From Ceriagrion tenellum (taxonomy: Eukaryota > Arthropoda > Insecta > Odonata > Coenagrionidae): a DNA stretch of 64,000 nucleotides. Shown in pieces: positions 39,871 to 52,721 of this stretch. Position 1 is the first letter of the stretch; the number at the start of each line of letters is the position of its first letter. The notes beneath the pieces were generated by a model. That model saw nothing but the letters and a program-made list of their open reading frames with translations. It made no database searches and was not told the DNA's origin. The stretch lies in assembly GCA_963169105.1 (NCBI GenBank), contig OY720642.1:79152716-79216715 (forward strand). Reading direction: 5' to 3'. The position numbers and the translations under genes were made by a program.

Positions 39871-40239
39871 AAGGAACCAAGGAAATTTGAGAATAAGGGT
39901 TATTAAATATGAGTCGAATGTTATTTAAATTACATCCACACGCTAGAGAACAAACCATGGGTGTTTGTAACAAATAATTTTTAAGCCAAGTGGGTTTTAT
40001 TTTAGAGTATTAGAGGGCTTGACTCTGGAACGTGCACTGAAGCTGACGCTAAAATTACCGGCGTAGCTCCTATCGAGATACTTGGGGTGTTAAACATAGT
40101 GACTCGATCTTCCAAAGATTTGCACATTGTACTATTGTTGCAAAGTCGTCTCGTCACCAGTTATGCTCTTTTGAGAATCAACAAGCGGTTAGGAAAGACC
40201 AATCCCTTCTTCCGTTTAAGAATTACTTATTAAACCTTT
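39871..40239. other. Spacer between two oppositely oriented LINE copies
   Basis: No recognisable content; part of it could be diverged continuation of LINE copy 4. Confidence 0.3.
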
Positions 40240-40367
40240 ATCTACATCTACATAATACCCAGCCAGCCGCCGCTGGGCGTGTGGCAGGGGGTGTTAGGTC
40301 ACCAACCGTGTAAATTTTGTTGGAGATGAAATGGTGGCATGTATTATAGGAGTGTATTTAGTGGAGC

Positions 40368-40817
40368 TCAATTTTTGTTTTCGCTTATTGTTTGCAGAAA
40401 GAACGAGTTTGATCGATCTGTTCGGCAGTGCATCTCTCTTATTTTATCGCATCTGTCAGACCTAGAGATGTAGTGAGGAGTCATGATAATATTCTCTATG
40501 TCGCTCGGAAAAATATCAGTTCTGAATTCATGAAGCAACCTAAGTCTAGCATGTAGCCTCCGAGTCTCTTGGAGCTCCCACCTTAATCCCTCTAAAAGTT
40601 GTGAGACACTGTATTTACGCTCGTAGGAGTTTTTAACGAAGCGCGCTGCTTTCCTTTGTATTTTATTAATTGTTTCGGTTAAATCTATTTGACCAGGGTC
40701 CCAAATGCTCGCGGAGTATTCGAGGTGTGGCCTAACCAGAGCGAAGTAGCATCTCTCTTTGACTTTTTCATCCGAGAACCTTCCTATTATCAATTTAAGA
40801 AAACCTAGTTTCTTCAA
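40368..40817 (-). pseudogene. LINE ORF2 C-terminal region
   Basis: 149-residue open segment downstream of the RT. It begins near KKLGFLKLIIGRF, followed by YFALVRPHLEYSASIWDP (the conserved L.RP.LEY....W.P block of non-LTR ORF2 proteins), IQRKAARFV (another typical block), a WELQETRRLHARLRLLHEF segment and the final CRTDRSNSFF. The same blocks occur in copy 3 at 18730-19145. It is separated from the RT segment by a frame change and a stop near 40860. Confidence 0.85.
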
Positions 40818-41025
40818 TGTTGTACCACATATGTTCTGTATGTGTAATCCCCACGATATATCAGATATTAAAATAATTACAAGGTTTTATGTTTACTCCA
40901 CCCACAGTATAGGTATGGAATTTTTGTGATGAGTTTCGCAGGAAGTGTACTGTGGTGCATTTGCTGATATTTAATTCTAACCCCCAATCCTCGCACCACG
41001 AATGAACGCTGTTAAGGTCCGATCT

Positions 41026-41790
41026 TCAGAACAGAACTTCAAGGTCCGCGTCTCCTCTCATTTCACCATATATAACTGTATCGTCTGCAAATAATCTTAA
41101 CTTACTGCTAACTCGAGAACTTAGGTAATTAATATAAATAATGAATAAAAGAGGGTCAATCACACTTCCCTGAGGAACACCGGATATGACTTCAACCATA
41201 TCAGAGCTAAAACCATCAAAAACTACTTTTTGTTTTCGATCACTTAGAAAGTCACTTATCCAATTCACTATTTTTCTATTAACACCGCATGATTGCAATT
41301 TATATATGAGTTTTTTGTGAGGAACCTTGTCGAATGTCTTCTTGAAATCAAGAAATATCGAGTCGACTTGCTTAATCGATTCACCTGATTTTAGAATATC
41401 ATGTAGGAAGAGCATAACCTGTCGTTCGTAGAACCTGCCCTCACGAAAGCCATGCTCACTGCTATGTATGAAGTTACGATTATCCAGGAATGTTATAATG
41501 TTACTAACGACAATGTGTTCAAGAATCTTGCAAAAAACTGATGTTAGCGATATAGGCCGGTAATTTCCTTGGTCACTTTTATTTACTTTTTTAAAAATCG
41601 GTGTATATTTGGCTATTTTCCAGTCTTGGGGCACCTTGCCTTCGGATAATGATTTGTTGAATATAATTTTTAAGAATGGTGTATACTCCTTGAGCACGCG
41701 CACAGGTATTCCTTCTGGACCTGGGGACTTGTTACTTTTAATCGAACGCAGTTGCTTAGTTATTCCATCACGTTCAATTCTATGTCAGCC
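41026..41790 (-). pseudogene. Reverse transcriptase core of LINE ORF2
   Basis: Open from about 41790 to 41026, about 255 residues. RT signatures in order are KSPGPEGIP, WKIAKYTPIFKK, NYRPISLTSVFCKILE, HGFREG, FLDFKKTFDKVPH, VISGVPQGSVIDPLLFIIYI and the catalytic LFADDTVIY. In the motif that carries the first catalytic aspartate the family usual is D.(S/A)KAFD; here it reads DFKKTFD, so both key aspartates are kept. The frame breaks upstream near 41790 and downstream near 41026. It would have copied LINE RNA at nicked target DNA in an intact parent element. Confidence 0.9.
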
Positions 41791-42190
41791 ATCGGCTCGA
41801 TAAAGTCAGGAATGTCTACATTGTGTTTTGTGTCATTCTTAGTGAATGCACTTTCGAAGTTATGATTTCATAAATTGGCTTTGTTGATACTGTTGTTGAC
41901 CACTTTCCCGTTTCTGTCCAATAAAGACTCTACTGTCGAAGATTCGCCCTGGAGCTCGCTCGCGTAAGACCAGAATGACTTGGGCTTTTCATCTAATAAT
42001 TCGCCGAGGATTTTTTTCTTTAAGTTTAGTAGAGTAGCTTACATTTTTTTCTTTGCTTTTGAGCGTTGAGCAACGTATTTTTCTCTCACTGCAAGTCCGT
42101 TGTTTTGTTACTGAGCATTTTATCCCGCAACAACAAATGAAATGTGCATAATTTATCTTCTGACGACAGCCCATTATCTGTCGATCATCT

Positions 42191-45100
42191 CGATGATATC
42201 ATTAGGCTGACAGACTTAGCGATAAGCTAGTGATACTGGAAAAAATGATGAAATAGTGCTTGATAGTAACTCCCGAGTTCCTTCCGGTACTTCTTTATCT
42301 CATCCTACTTTTGGTCTCCCCTCGCTTCTGCTGTCAGCCACAGGATAGCTGAGCGACAGTTCGACAGTTGCGGGATCGGGAGATGGAGTTGTGGCGTTGG
42401 AGAAATGAGTTTGCGGAGGGTAGAGGTGAAGGTAGGAAGAGGGATACTGAGAAAGATCTCGAGATCGGTCCATGTGACGGAGGCAATCAACGAAATTGCT
42501 TCTCGCGTCTTTCGTGGAAGCTCATTGATTGGAGGAGATGAGTGGGAAAAAACCGTAGTGGAGAATGTGTTGCTCTGGTGATTCTAAATGGACACAAGTC
42601 AGCCAAGAAATTGTGATTTTATGGTTCGATTTCCGTGATATTTGGAACGCAGGTTTATTTTCTGGGTGTGTTTTAACGCATGCTAAGGGTATGTTTAAAA
42701 GCAAAAACTAATTTTTGAATACTAAAAAATCGCTCAAAAGGAGGCCGGAGAGCAAATAGTGTTCTCAGAGAGCAATACGATATTTCAGGTCTCCATATCC
42801 TCATTGGGTGTGTGGCTAAGGGGTACTACAAAAGTATCAATTATTTGGTTTAGACTGCCAATAACCATTTTCCATAAATACCATTTTCCCTTCACGACCT
42901 ATTTTGATGACTTCCTGTGAATTCCTTACATTGAAGGAGCGTTTATGGTGAAGTGGGGGTGAAAATAAGATTTTCTTGGGAGATGAATGTCTTGGTTACG
43001 GCCAATAACACCAAAAACGTTATGAAATATTTGTTGGGTAGGAACGGAAATGAGACTACCGAGGTTGAAGTGAATCTTGGCAAAAAAAGACTAAAATACT
43101 GCCGACGTGGAAAACATGAAAAGTGACGTTTACTCGTGGTAACCCATTTCGGAGTAATTATAAAGCGGAAAATAATATTATTCAATTTTTCTTTACAAAC
43201 GGAAATTAAAAACATCCACGGAGTTGATCTAGAGATGATTTATCTTAAATTACACCTTTTTTAAAAATTTGGCAAAAAGCACAGGAGAATGGCGGAGTAA
43301 TGGAAAACACAGGTGAGGTAATGTTCATTGGTCGTAGGGACGACGTGAAAAAATTCCTTCATTCTACCTTAGGGTCACGTTTTCTTGTTCCGGCTGGGTT
43401 AATTTTGTACCACCTAGGCTGTATGTTGGCCCCTGTTCAGTCCTTCGCCGCTGTTTTCACGGAGATTGAAATAAAAAGTAATTAATACTCCATTTTACAT
43501 TCTAACGATATATCGCTGTAAAAAATAATAAGATAAGGTAATGGGAACAATTAGTTCCCGTAGCTTACGCTTCAATGTAGCAGTTGTGATGAAATCACCG
43601 ATAGCATCCAAACATTTGTCATTTGGCACTTAATGACACACTTTATTGGATCAAGCTGCCTTCTATATAAAAGTCCGTTTTTTTGGGTAAGCTGAATTTC
43701 CACGTGCGTACTCAGTTAAAATTCCTCGGCAATTGCTTACGTTTTCTCTCCATCGGTATAAGGAAAGCATTCTGTTTGTTTTCGAGTTAGACGAAAACTT
43801 TAGTGGAATACAGGACTGAATTTTTGCTTGTCCAACTTATCAGGTGAAATATATTAGTGTTGTACGTATCTCGTCTGTAACGAATTACCAAATTATTCGC
43901 CCTTTCGGCTTCGGTCTTTCCCGCGCGATACTGCACCAAAATTTATCCACCCTGTCGGCCTTTTTTTCTTGTTTTGCCGATATGCCCCCTCGGTTTACCT
44001 ATTTCTGTGTCCATTCGGTATTAGAATAAGAACGAAAAATTTTCCTTTTTTCCTACCCTTTTTCGAGGAAATCCTCCGCTGCCTTAGGAGTTTTCTTCTC
44101 TTTCGTACACTCTTCTCCTCGACCTTAAGCGTGAAGCAGGTATATGGACGAATCTTACTCTATGTTCATCTTTTTTTGGAAATCATGTTTGCCTGTGGTG
44201 TTGTAATAAACCGTTTCCCGATTTAGTGATAATCACAGATTTTTCGCCTGTGGGGCAAAAGGATTTGAGGCCACCCTCAACGAGGAATGAATTCTCACAA
44301 TTTTGGACTTGAATTGTAACGCATTGCTTTTGTTGCCGATTGAGGACTCTCTTAACCTTCTCTGACAGCTTTTTAATTTTCCGGAGACCCTTTTTATATT
44401 TTTTGGCGTCAGCACCGAGAAAAAGCCGTGGGAACTACCGACAGGGTTAGTTTCCAATTTCATTCTGAGAGCTTCCTTCTCTCGTATATGTCGACCGCCA
44501 ATAAAATGTTGTGGATTCATCATGATGAGGACTGATCCGAACCTTGGCCCACGTTTCGGTTGAGGTTCTTAATTTGTAAGGCAAACCAAGTGATGTGCGG
44601 TAAACAGGACATAATAGGCCAACCGTATGGTCTGCATCCATTTAAAAATACCTTTGATGCAGGAATGGATGATCTTCTTTTCCGCGAAAGTCATTTAGTT
44701 TTGAGTTGAGAGAAATAGTACTTTTGATTGGTCTTTTTTATTTAAATTTCTTTTAATGTAAAATTCTTTTACTCCAAAGTTTATGATGAAAAGTCATTTC
44801 TTTTTTAAAACATAACTGGCACTGAAAAGAAAATTAGCGTATAAATAATGACTTGGGATTGATTTCTGTATTTTTTTAGGTATTTCCTAGTCAATATACC
44901 TTATTTTGCAGTACGGATTAGTGGCTCATTAGTGGTAATTTGGTTAGTAACTCATTTCAGTATTGTTTCAGATTTCTGTTGTTTTTCCCAGTACGCAGAT
45001 TGGGTGAGGTACTTAGCTAAGTTTATGGAAGTTTTTGGCGTACTCACAAATATTTTGTAAAATGCCACCACAGAAGTGGAATACTGAAAGAAATAGTCAC

Positions 45101-48100
45101 ACATGCATCGAAGTTGATCTACGAAAATGCTTGTCTATTTCTCTTGGGAATACCTCTTATCAAAGTGTATGCTTTAAAACGTAAATGCATTCATACCTTA
45201 TTTTGTAGACCACTCTATTCATTTGAAATAAATAGTGGTCATAATGTCATGTGCTCGTTCTTAAAATATTGAGTATAGCTTCGTCAAATATTGAGGATAA
45301 TATTCAATTTAATGAACGTAGTGAATGAATTTGTATTCAAATGTTTATGTTTTTACTGTGAATATGGGTTACACTCGAGGAAAATACATTAAAGTCTGTC
45401 GCCCCTTCGTGTTTCCTTTGAGAGAATTTGGTTTAAAACCAGTTTGTTTTGGAAACCTAGCAATGGGAGTAACGGGTCATTAAGACTGTCAATCAGCAGC
45501 AACTTGGTAACCCAACTTTGCTGAGCCATCCGCTGCTTGTGGTTTTGGTCTCTATTCTGTTGTTGAAACGCTCTTGCAAACTATTATCGGAAAAGGAGAG
45601 TGAATTCCGGATGAATGTCGGTTAATAGCTCCTTTAAAATAAAACAAATACCGGGCCCTATGGCTCATTAAAGACTTAGAGCTGAAATCTGATCAGCTGT
45701 GTGAGATGCCACAAGGCCAATTATTTCCTCTCAAAATTATAAGTGAGATATTTAATCGAGGTTTCCAGCTCTGATGCTCCGTTATCGTAATCTGGGACTT
45801 TAAAGGTTGGGAAGCACGATATCTGAGAACGTTGGGTGTATTTTGTCAAGAGCATTAAGATTTGGCTTAATAATTCCAGCTTAACGTTAAACGGTAGATG
45901 AAGTAGCCATTGCGTGACTACAAAGTTAGCTGAAAATTAGGCCTTAAGTGTTACTTTATCGCACCATCTTATAAATCAGACTTTAAGTGATGATATATCG
46001 TGATTGCATCAGTTACAATACGTAGAAGGTATATAACCATAAATTTGATAACGGGGTCAAAATCAGTACATATATTTTGCCCTCCCTCCGCCCTCTAAAA
46101 TTTCATTTTATCTCATATCAAGTAACAACCCCTTAAATACATTTCTCGCTAGTTACTTTTCTCCTTCGGCAAATGTCTCCAGTATCATATCTTCACCGGC
46201 AATGCTCACTTCTTTACTAACAGTATAATTACCTCTTCGTTTGTTCATATTTAATTCAGATTGATTGTTTCGGTGAAGTAACCTCTTATTTTCAGAGATA
46301 ATGCTCGAATGCTACTAAACTTTTCAACCATTACCAGAGGAGGATATTATGTGGAGAGCATTGAATGTGACCTTCGTAGCCAGTGAGGCGGGATCTTAAT
46401 TACCCCTTCTCCTTATGATTTGACTCCTGAGCTACGAGTATCATTGTATATGATCTCTGCAATTGTTGTTTCCCACTATAGCTTTTGATACAGCTGAGTT
46501 GAATTCGGCGAGATCGTATTAAGGCTAAAGAAGAGGCAAAAGGGTATCGATGAAGGAATGGCATCCGGTAGGTTAACCGAACATCGAGATGGAATTGGCT
46601 TTCCCTGCATGTATTGACTCGAGAATAGGCGGCAGTATCATTGCAGTTATCCGCCAGAAGAAAGATGAGGTTAGAGTCTTCTACATTCAACTGTCCACGG
46701 TGACCTGTCGTGGCGCTCATTCACGGCACTCCAGCATATGTGAGGGTACCTATGGAAACCGAAACAATTCCAATGGACGATTGAGATACTCATCTTCCCT
46801 TTCAAATTTTTTCTACCCATCTGCAAATTTCTCTGCTCCTCCGATCGCTATTTTTACCCTTTATTGGGTGTTATGTAGCCTTTAAAACTGTCTTTTCTTC
46901 TCCTTTCTCTCTTAATTGTCGTATACTCGGTTCAAACTGGGGTGACTGCAATCAAAGCTATCCAAAAGAGCGAATAATATTTTAGATTATGCTTATTTGA
47001 CGGGTGTGATAAAATGTCCTGTGTGATTTCAAGTCTAACGGGTGTGTCTGATATTTACTGCGTTTATATCCTCTTTCTAATTATTATGTATGCCTAAAAC
47101 GGATAAAAAATTATAGATATTTTGTAGTGTATCCACCTCCTATAAGAGGGTTATGTATTCGTTTGACCTTTTTAGTGAGTTATTTTGAACTACGTAGCCA
47201 ACTACCGGTACAAAAAAGGGGAATTTTATCGATTCACTTTTTACCAAAATATTCATTTAAAGCTTCGTATCTGTGGCATTACCTCTTTATTTTCTCTCAA
47301 TTTTTTTCTTTACTTCTATTCGAGGAAGGACTTGGTATCAGGTGTAATCCTTATTAAAACTACGGAAGCAGTAACCGACTACTTTAACCGTTTCCTTTTT
47401 TTTGGTGGTAAGAGGCTTTTGAAAGAGCACCAGTCACCTCTTTCAGAGGTTACACGAGGCAGCGATTAAATCCTTCGTTCAAAAATCTATATGCATTCGC
47501 CAATTGCTATGAGAATGAGGAAAGTTGCCACTAACGTTCATAGTTTCCGAGATGTGCGTGGACTACTTCGCTTGCCCGAACTGAGTATACCGCGGGACAT
47601 AATGAAACAACGAAGAAAAGCATCAATTGTCTAATCGTGTGTTCAATAAGTGGTGATAAATAAACTCTAAATACATACGATACTTCTGCTTTCACATTAA
47701 CGTATTTCCTTTCGCAGTTATATGAGATATTATTTATTATGGAGTATCCATTTTTTGTAGATTGCGTTAACTGGAGAAAATAAAGAGAATAAATTAGGAA
47801 AATGATGAAATGAACGAGGTCTGTTTGTGGACAGTAAGATGAATTCCTATCACTACACTTTCGGCTATGTTTTTCTTAAAATTTTTTTTCAATATATTTT
47901 TTGCAAGAGGTAAGGAGTTAGACCCATATATATTTGGCTTGTCTCAAACTCGTACCATTTCAATTTTTCTGCTGATTTTGTCCTGTATATTTAGGAACTA
48001 TTCTGAGCACATTGCACATAATAGTTGAATGACATTTAGCCATTCTTACTACCATTAACTTGATGTCTCATATTCTCGTTCTGTGTTAGTCGGTGAAAAT

Positions 48101-48530
48101 ATTAATTCAAATATTGTCAACTGAATTCAAGTCCCTCCAATGTGGACATAATGAATGATGGTATTTTGGGAGGAAGGAATGCGACTATGGTAGAGTGATG
48201 AATGGCAAAAACTATCTGAAAGTGAAAGGAAGAGAAATTCATAGATACAGGCGTAAGGTTTTACGAGAAAACAAGCACAAATTTATCCGGAAATATTTTC
48301 TGCCTTATGACTATCTGCGTAAAGAAAAGTTTTGCATGCCGTCGTAAGAGCAATCATATGTAGTAATAAAGTCGTGAACCAATTTTTATTCTGAATTGAT
48401 GGAAGAACAAATGGGCAAATAGTTGAAATCACGTCATAAATTAATTCTAAGACGTTGTTTAAATCTTAGCAGGAGGTATTAGATTTCCATTTCTTGGTTG
48501 TTAACCCAAATTGTTGTGTATTTGAATGAA
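42191..48530. other. No recognisable gene or repeat
   Basis: AT-rich with short ORFs (up to 106 residues at 46400, minus). None has a domain I recognise and several are open on both strands. Confidence 0.4.
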
Positions 48531-51500
48531 AGAGGCGGGTGCCGTGATTAAGTAGACACAGGAAAGAAGCCCTGGACAATAGCTAACCTAGCAGATGGTG
48601 GCAAGAAAAAAGAGAATTCATGAGCGAAACTGAAAAAGTTAAGAGCAGGAAAATGAAGATTCACACGCGGCTAATAGGGATGGAGGGAGAAAGGTAGAAT
48701 TATTAAAAAAATGAAAATATGGCCGCTGGGAAGAGGTAAATGGAATTTAGTGAAAGGCGAGAAACAGAGAGGTGGAACGTGAAGAAATAAGGTGACAGAA
48801 TACAGGAGAGAAGTTTTTGAACCATTTTTTAAAAGAGTCGTGTCTCTGAACAGTCACATGCCTTGATGCCCTGAATGAGTAGATAGCGCAATATGCAGAT
48901 AAAGCTATGAACGGTTCTAATCTCGCGCATTTGCGGCACTGTACGTAAGAAGCTTGAATTGATCGCGAAAATTGTCGTAGGTCCTCAGGTGAGAAAGTGT
49001 AACAGATATAATATTTTTCTCCCCTCAAGTCACATCTCAAATACGCCAAGAGCATTTTCACCCATGCGCTGAAGGTTTTAATCGAAAAGTAAGAATATAC
49101 CAAGAAAATTCTCCCTTTTTGATTATATCTGCCCTGGGAAAGCAGAGAGTATGAAACAGCGGTTGGTAGGACCAAGTTGAAATCTGGTGGTAACTCGAAA
49201 ACGACTTATGCTTCTATTACTTGAAAAGTTCAGATAAGGCTAGTCTCATTGCAATACGGAGGGTATTATTTCGAACATCGAACTTAGAGAAGCGAAAAAA
49301 AGGAGAAATTCACCGCCAAACTGATACGTACAAAAATTCCTTCGTTCCGCGTACCGTTAATTGCCACAACTGAATAAGTGTGTGATTCCAAGGCCCTGCA
49401 TCAATACAAAATTCATTTTTGACCTTTCTTGTTCCTTCTCTCTTCGGTTTACATGGCTGCTTTCCAAAAACTCCTTGATCTAACGGACGCCGAACATTCC
49501 CTTCCGGAGTTCTTCCAATGAAACGTTGTCTGGGATCATGACGAGAAAATAATAAGAACATCTCAGAAATTTCCGCTCTTTGTTTGGCCAGAGTGAGATT
49601 AATGCTCCTACTTTTTTCCGCCTCGGTGTTTATTTCATCATGTTTGGGAGAGTGATTTTTATTTTTGACCAGGGAGGAAAAGGGCATGGAAATGGCAGTT
49701 GAAAACATTCATTCCATATTTTGCACATAAAATGAGTATTCGAATTTGAAAATATTTTCTTATGAGGAAATAAGATCTTTTTTGTCTCCACGGTCCCGAT
49801 GTACTCACTGTTGTCGCCTTAGTGTTTGTCTTGGCTAAATAACAAAGTAATTGAAAAACATTCACTGGTCTATCCATAAAAGTTGACGAAGAAAAAATTA
49901 CTCAATTATTTTGGCTGATTTTATGGAATTGATTGTAATTATTTCTATTGATTCTCAGCTATACAGTCTACGTAAGGAAAAATAAAATCAACCCCGTACT
50001 ATTTACACTGCATTTATTTATTTGTTTATACCGCATGATGCATAAATTTATTACATACTGAAGTTCCAGAAAATGCTAAATATTTAAGATAGAGAGCAAG
50101 AAGGGAAGGGTGGAAGGGTAGTAGCGAATGAAAGAAACGATTGCCACACCACAAGGGAGATAGGAGGCAACAGGAGATGGAATGGTTGCGCTGATACTTG
50201 AATGCCTCACGGAGGGCAGGAGAAGGAGAGAAACGAAGCAAAAAACACAAAGGGAATGCGGAATACGTACTGATATGGGCCAGGAAATCTTCGCTAGGTC
50301 CTAGCCGTATAATAGAAATTAGGTATTGTGTTCGTGCCATGGGGTGAATAAAAGAGAATAGAGCAATGGTAGGAGAATGGATTGGGATCAATGGAAAGGA
50401 AAGAAATTTCTCGGCTGCCGGAAGGAAGGGGGAAAAATGAGCAGATGTGACACGAAGGAAAGGAGAGACGAAGAGAAAATGAGGACGTAATACTTCGCCA
50501 TTCAAAGGGGAATTCGAAGTTGGACCGGCTGACTGGCGAGTAAGGATGGGGAAGGGTGAAGATTAGAGGGGCATTGCCCCGAAATGCAAAGGTTCAGGAG
50601 AATTGGGAACCAGCTATTGATGCTGGCGGGAGATTTTAGTAATGATGAAAAAAGATAAATATGGTGGAAAATTTTCATCATTCATGTGTATTTCCAAAAT
50701 AATTTTACAAATATGATGTTCAATCTTTGATGTTGCTCTAGAATTTGAAATCCCTATTTGTTAAGGAGAGTGGGTGTTAAGAGGAGTTTTTAGCTCTAAA
50801 AATCGTTTCTATAATATTTTTTCTTAGATTGTGGAGGAAAAGTGAATTGGTTCAAGAAATTTTCATCTCTTATAGCGTTTTAAAAGTACTCCAAACAGGC
50901 TCTTTTAAAAATGGCATCCCTGAAGAGAAGTAGGATTAATGAAATAAAGTGAACATTTTTGGACTTTTGATACTCTTATATCAAATTTCTTCCGTATTCA
51001 ATTGTATCAAAATCAGTATTTAATTACTAATGGCTTTTGATGTAGACGTTATTAAACTCTTCTATTATTACGATTGCAAGAAAATAATTTCCAGCAAAAA
51101 TACGATATCGGCCCTCTGTTATTCCTCATTCATATAAACTACAGATGCTCTAGACTAAGTGGCAAACTGCCATATGATGTCGTCACCTTTTGAAAAGTTA
51201 GCTAAATGATATTCATGAAAGTTCTCTCATCCTCAGTAACGTTTATGTGGTGAATTACAGGGTTGAATGTAAATGAATACCATCTCAGGTAGCGATTCTT
51301 TTAGGTCGTATTATCAAAATATATAAATAAATCGCTAAAAGCTTTTCGATCATCTTTTTTTACAATTTACCTCACCACCCTTCTATATCACAAGGATTTT
51401 TCGCTTAAATTGTGATATAGGCATTCAGCACGTATTGTTGTTGTCAATAAATCCTAACTTTGCATGCACGGACGATTTAGATCAGAGTTAGTGGGAAATT

Positions 51501-51922
51501 CCGAGCGACCGGAAAATTTTTATATTGAACGTTATTAGTTAACAGCTACGAGTGAGAACACATTCAGGCCAAGAGGTTACACGCAGTTAATGAGATATTT
51601 AGTACATAATCGTTGCATATATTTTATGCCATGCCGATGTAATGTATTCCTTTGTTTTTTCGCCTAAAAATAAGTCTCGTCTCGGTGATTGTCTGTCATT
51701 GCTAGCTCTTGCTACTTTCTTGACATTACGAAAAATCATCTATCATTTTAGAACTTTGGGACAAAATTAGGGTTAAAGATCTTTAAATTATAAATTTACT
51801 TATTCTTTATTGATGAAATTCGATGCCAATACCTAGCAAGCAACGACGCACGAATACGTGACAGGTTGCTACGCGCGTGCTTTAATATAGTCTCATTATA
51901 CCTGTAAGGACTTATAGAATGG

Positions 51923-51924
<2 letters not shown>
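48531..51924. other. No recognisable gene; purine-rich zone
   Basis: The plus strand is G+A-rich from about 48590 to 49310 and especially 50080-50620. This removes stops on the minus strand and yields ORFs of 142, 132 and 159 residues (48747, 49310, 50026) rich in S, F, L and P. No domain is visible and I read them as composition artefacts. Confidence 0.4.

Positions 51925-52004
<80 letters not shown>
51925..52004. repeat. (TA)40 microsatellite
   Basis: Forty uninterrupted TA units. It adjoins the left end of a 6.5-kb interval whose right end adjoins a second (TA)n at 58489-58532. Confidence 0.98.
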
Positions 52005-52005
<1 letters not shown>

Positions 52006-52008
<3 letters not shown>

Positions 52009-52317
52009 CCGCTATCATTTTGCCGTCCTTACACTCTGCAACATTTTGGCATCCACCAGAAATATTTATGTATATTGCTATTTTATCGCGTATGTCGAAC
52101 AACCGAGTGATTTCCGCCCGTGTGTACTATTTTGTTTTACGATAACTATTTTTTTACAGGAGGTATACGTGCACCTTGAATCCGTACAGACAGGTAACAT
52201 TTTGGCATCCTTTCATAACCAATCATTATGGCGTCCAGAGTATATTTTTTACATTTGATCATCAATTTGGACTCCATTTTGTATATTTACTACCACTGCG
52301 ATATCATTTTGCCTTCC
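52006..52317 (+). repeat. Left subterminal array of the TCATTTTGGCRTCC motif
   Basis: Copies start at 52015 (TCATTTTGCCGTCC), 52041 and 52197 (ACATTTTGGCATCC, identical), 52223 (TCATTATGGCGTCC), 52262 (TCAATTTGGACTCC) and 52304 (TCATTTTGCCTTCC). All six lie on the plus strand with irregular spacing of 26 to 156 bp, so this is not a simple tandem satellite. Confidence 0.75.
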
Positions 52318-52510
52318 TGCGCTGTTGCCAAATTTAATTATCATTGAAACTTCGCTCTCGCTTGTCATTTTTGCAGTTTATAGCTGCTATTGCATTGAAT
52401 GGGCGAACGTGTTGAACTTAACTATTAACTACTATTAATTAAATGTACTAAAACTGCGAAACAACGATTATAATCAGCATAGGAGTAAACATTGTATCAC
52501 TAGGAATATA

Positions 52511-52719
52511 CAGGGTGGGGCAGAATGGACTTTTTTTTTAAATCACTTCCCATCTTTAATTCAATTCCTGTGGGAAGAAACAAATATATATTTGCTATTG
52601 TCTGAAAAAGGATTATTATTTGTTTGGGAAAACACATTTTTGACATGCAAAAATTGATTTTAGTACCTGGAGATAAATAATAATATTTCAAATCAGGGAG
52701 TCCATTCTGCCCCACCCTG
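52511..52719. mobile_element. Tc1/mariner-type MITE, 209 bp
   Basis: Perfect 21-bp terminal inverted repeats beginning CAGGGTGGGGCAGAA occupy 52511-52531 and 52699-52719. A TA dinucleotide flanks each side (52509-52510 and 52720-52721), the target duplication of Tc1/mariner elements. The interior is AT-rich and not inverted. An ORF on the minus strand spans the element by chance and resembles no transposase. Perfect ends suggest a fairly recent insertion. It lies inside the larger interval bounded by the (TA)n arrays. Confidence 0.88.
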
Positions 52720-52721
52720 TA

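Larger units (their letters stand above)
40240..42190 (-). mobile_element. CR1/L2-like LINE copy 1, 5'-truncated (main copy)
   Basis: About 1.95 kb of a non-LTR retrotransposon. The minus strand holds, in order: a linker segment with DEKPKSFWSYASELQGES near 41950-42010, the reverse transcriptase (41026-41790), the C-terminal region (40368-40817), and a 3' untranslated region of about 125 bp ending in ATGTAGATGTAGATAA. That tail is shared with copies 2 and 3 and with the SINE at 34831. Frameshifts and stops split ORF2 into at least three pieces. The endonuclease domain and ORF1 are missing, so the copy is dead on arrival. CR1/L2-type affinity is inferred from the RT sequence style and the lack of RNase H. 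The 5' limit is approximate. Confidence 0.85.

Noticed and set aside
48747..50505. Three minus-strand ORFs of 132-159 residues
   Set aside because: The region is purine-rich on the plus strand, which depletes stops on the other strand; the peptides are low-complexity S/F/L/P-rich without domains or splice context.
51896..52110. ORFs of 63 and 68 residues across the (TA)n array on both strands
   Set aside because: The alternating I/Y peptide is just translated TA repeat; no coding evidence.
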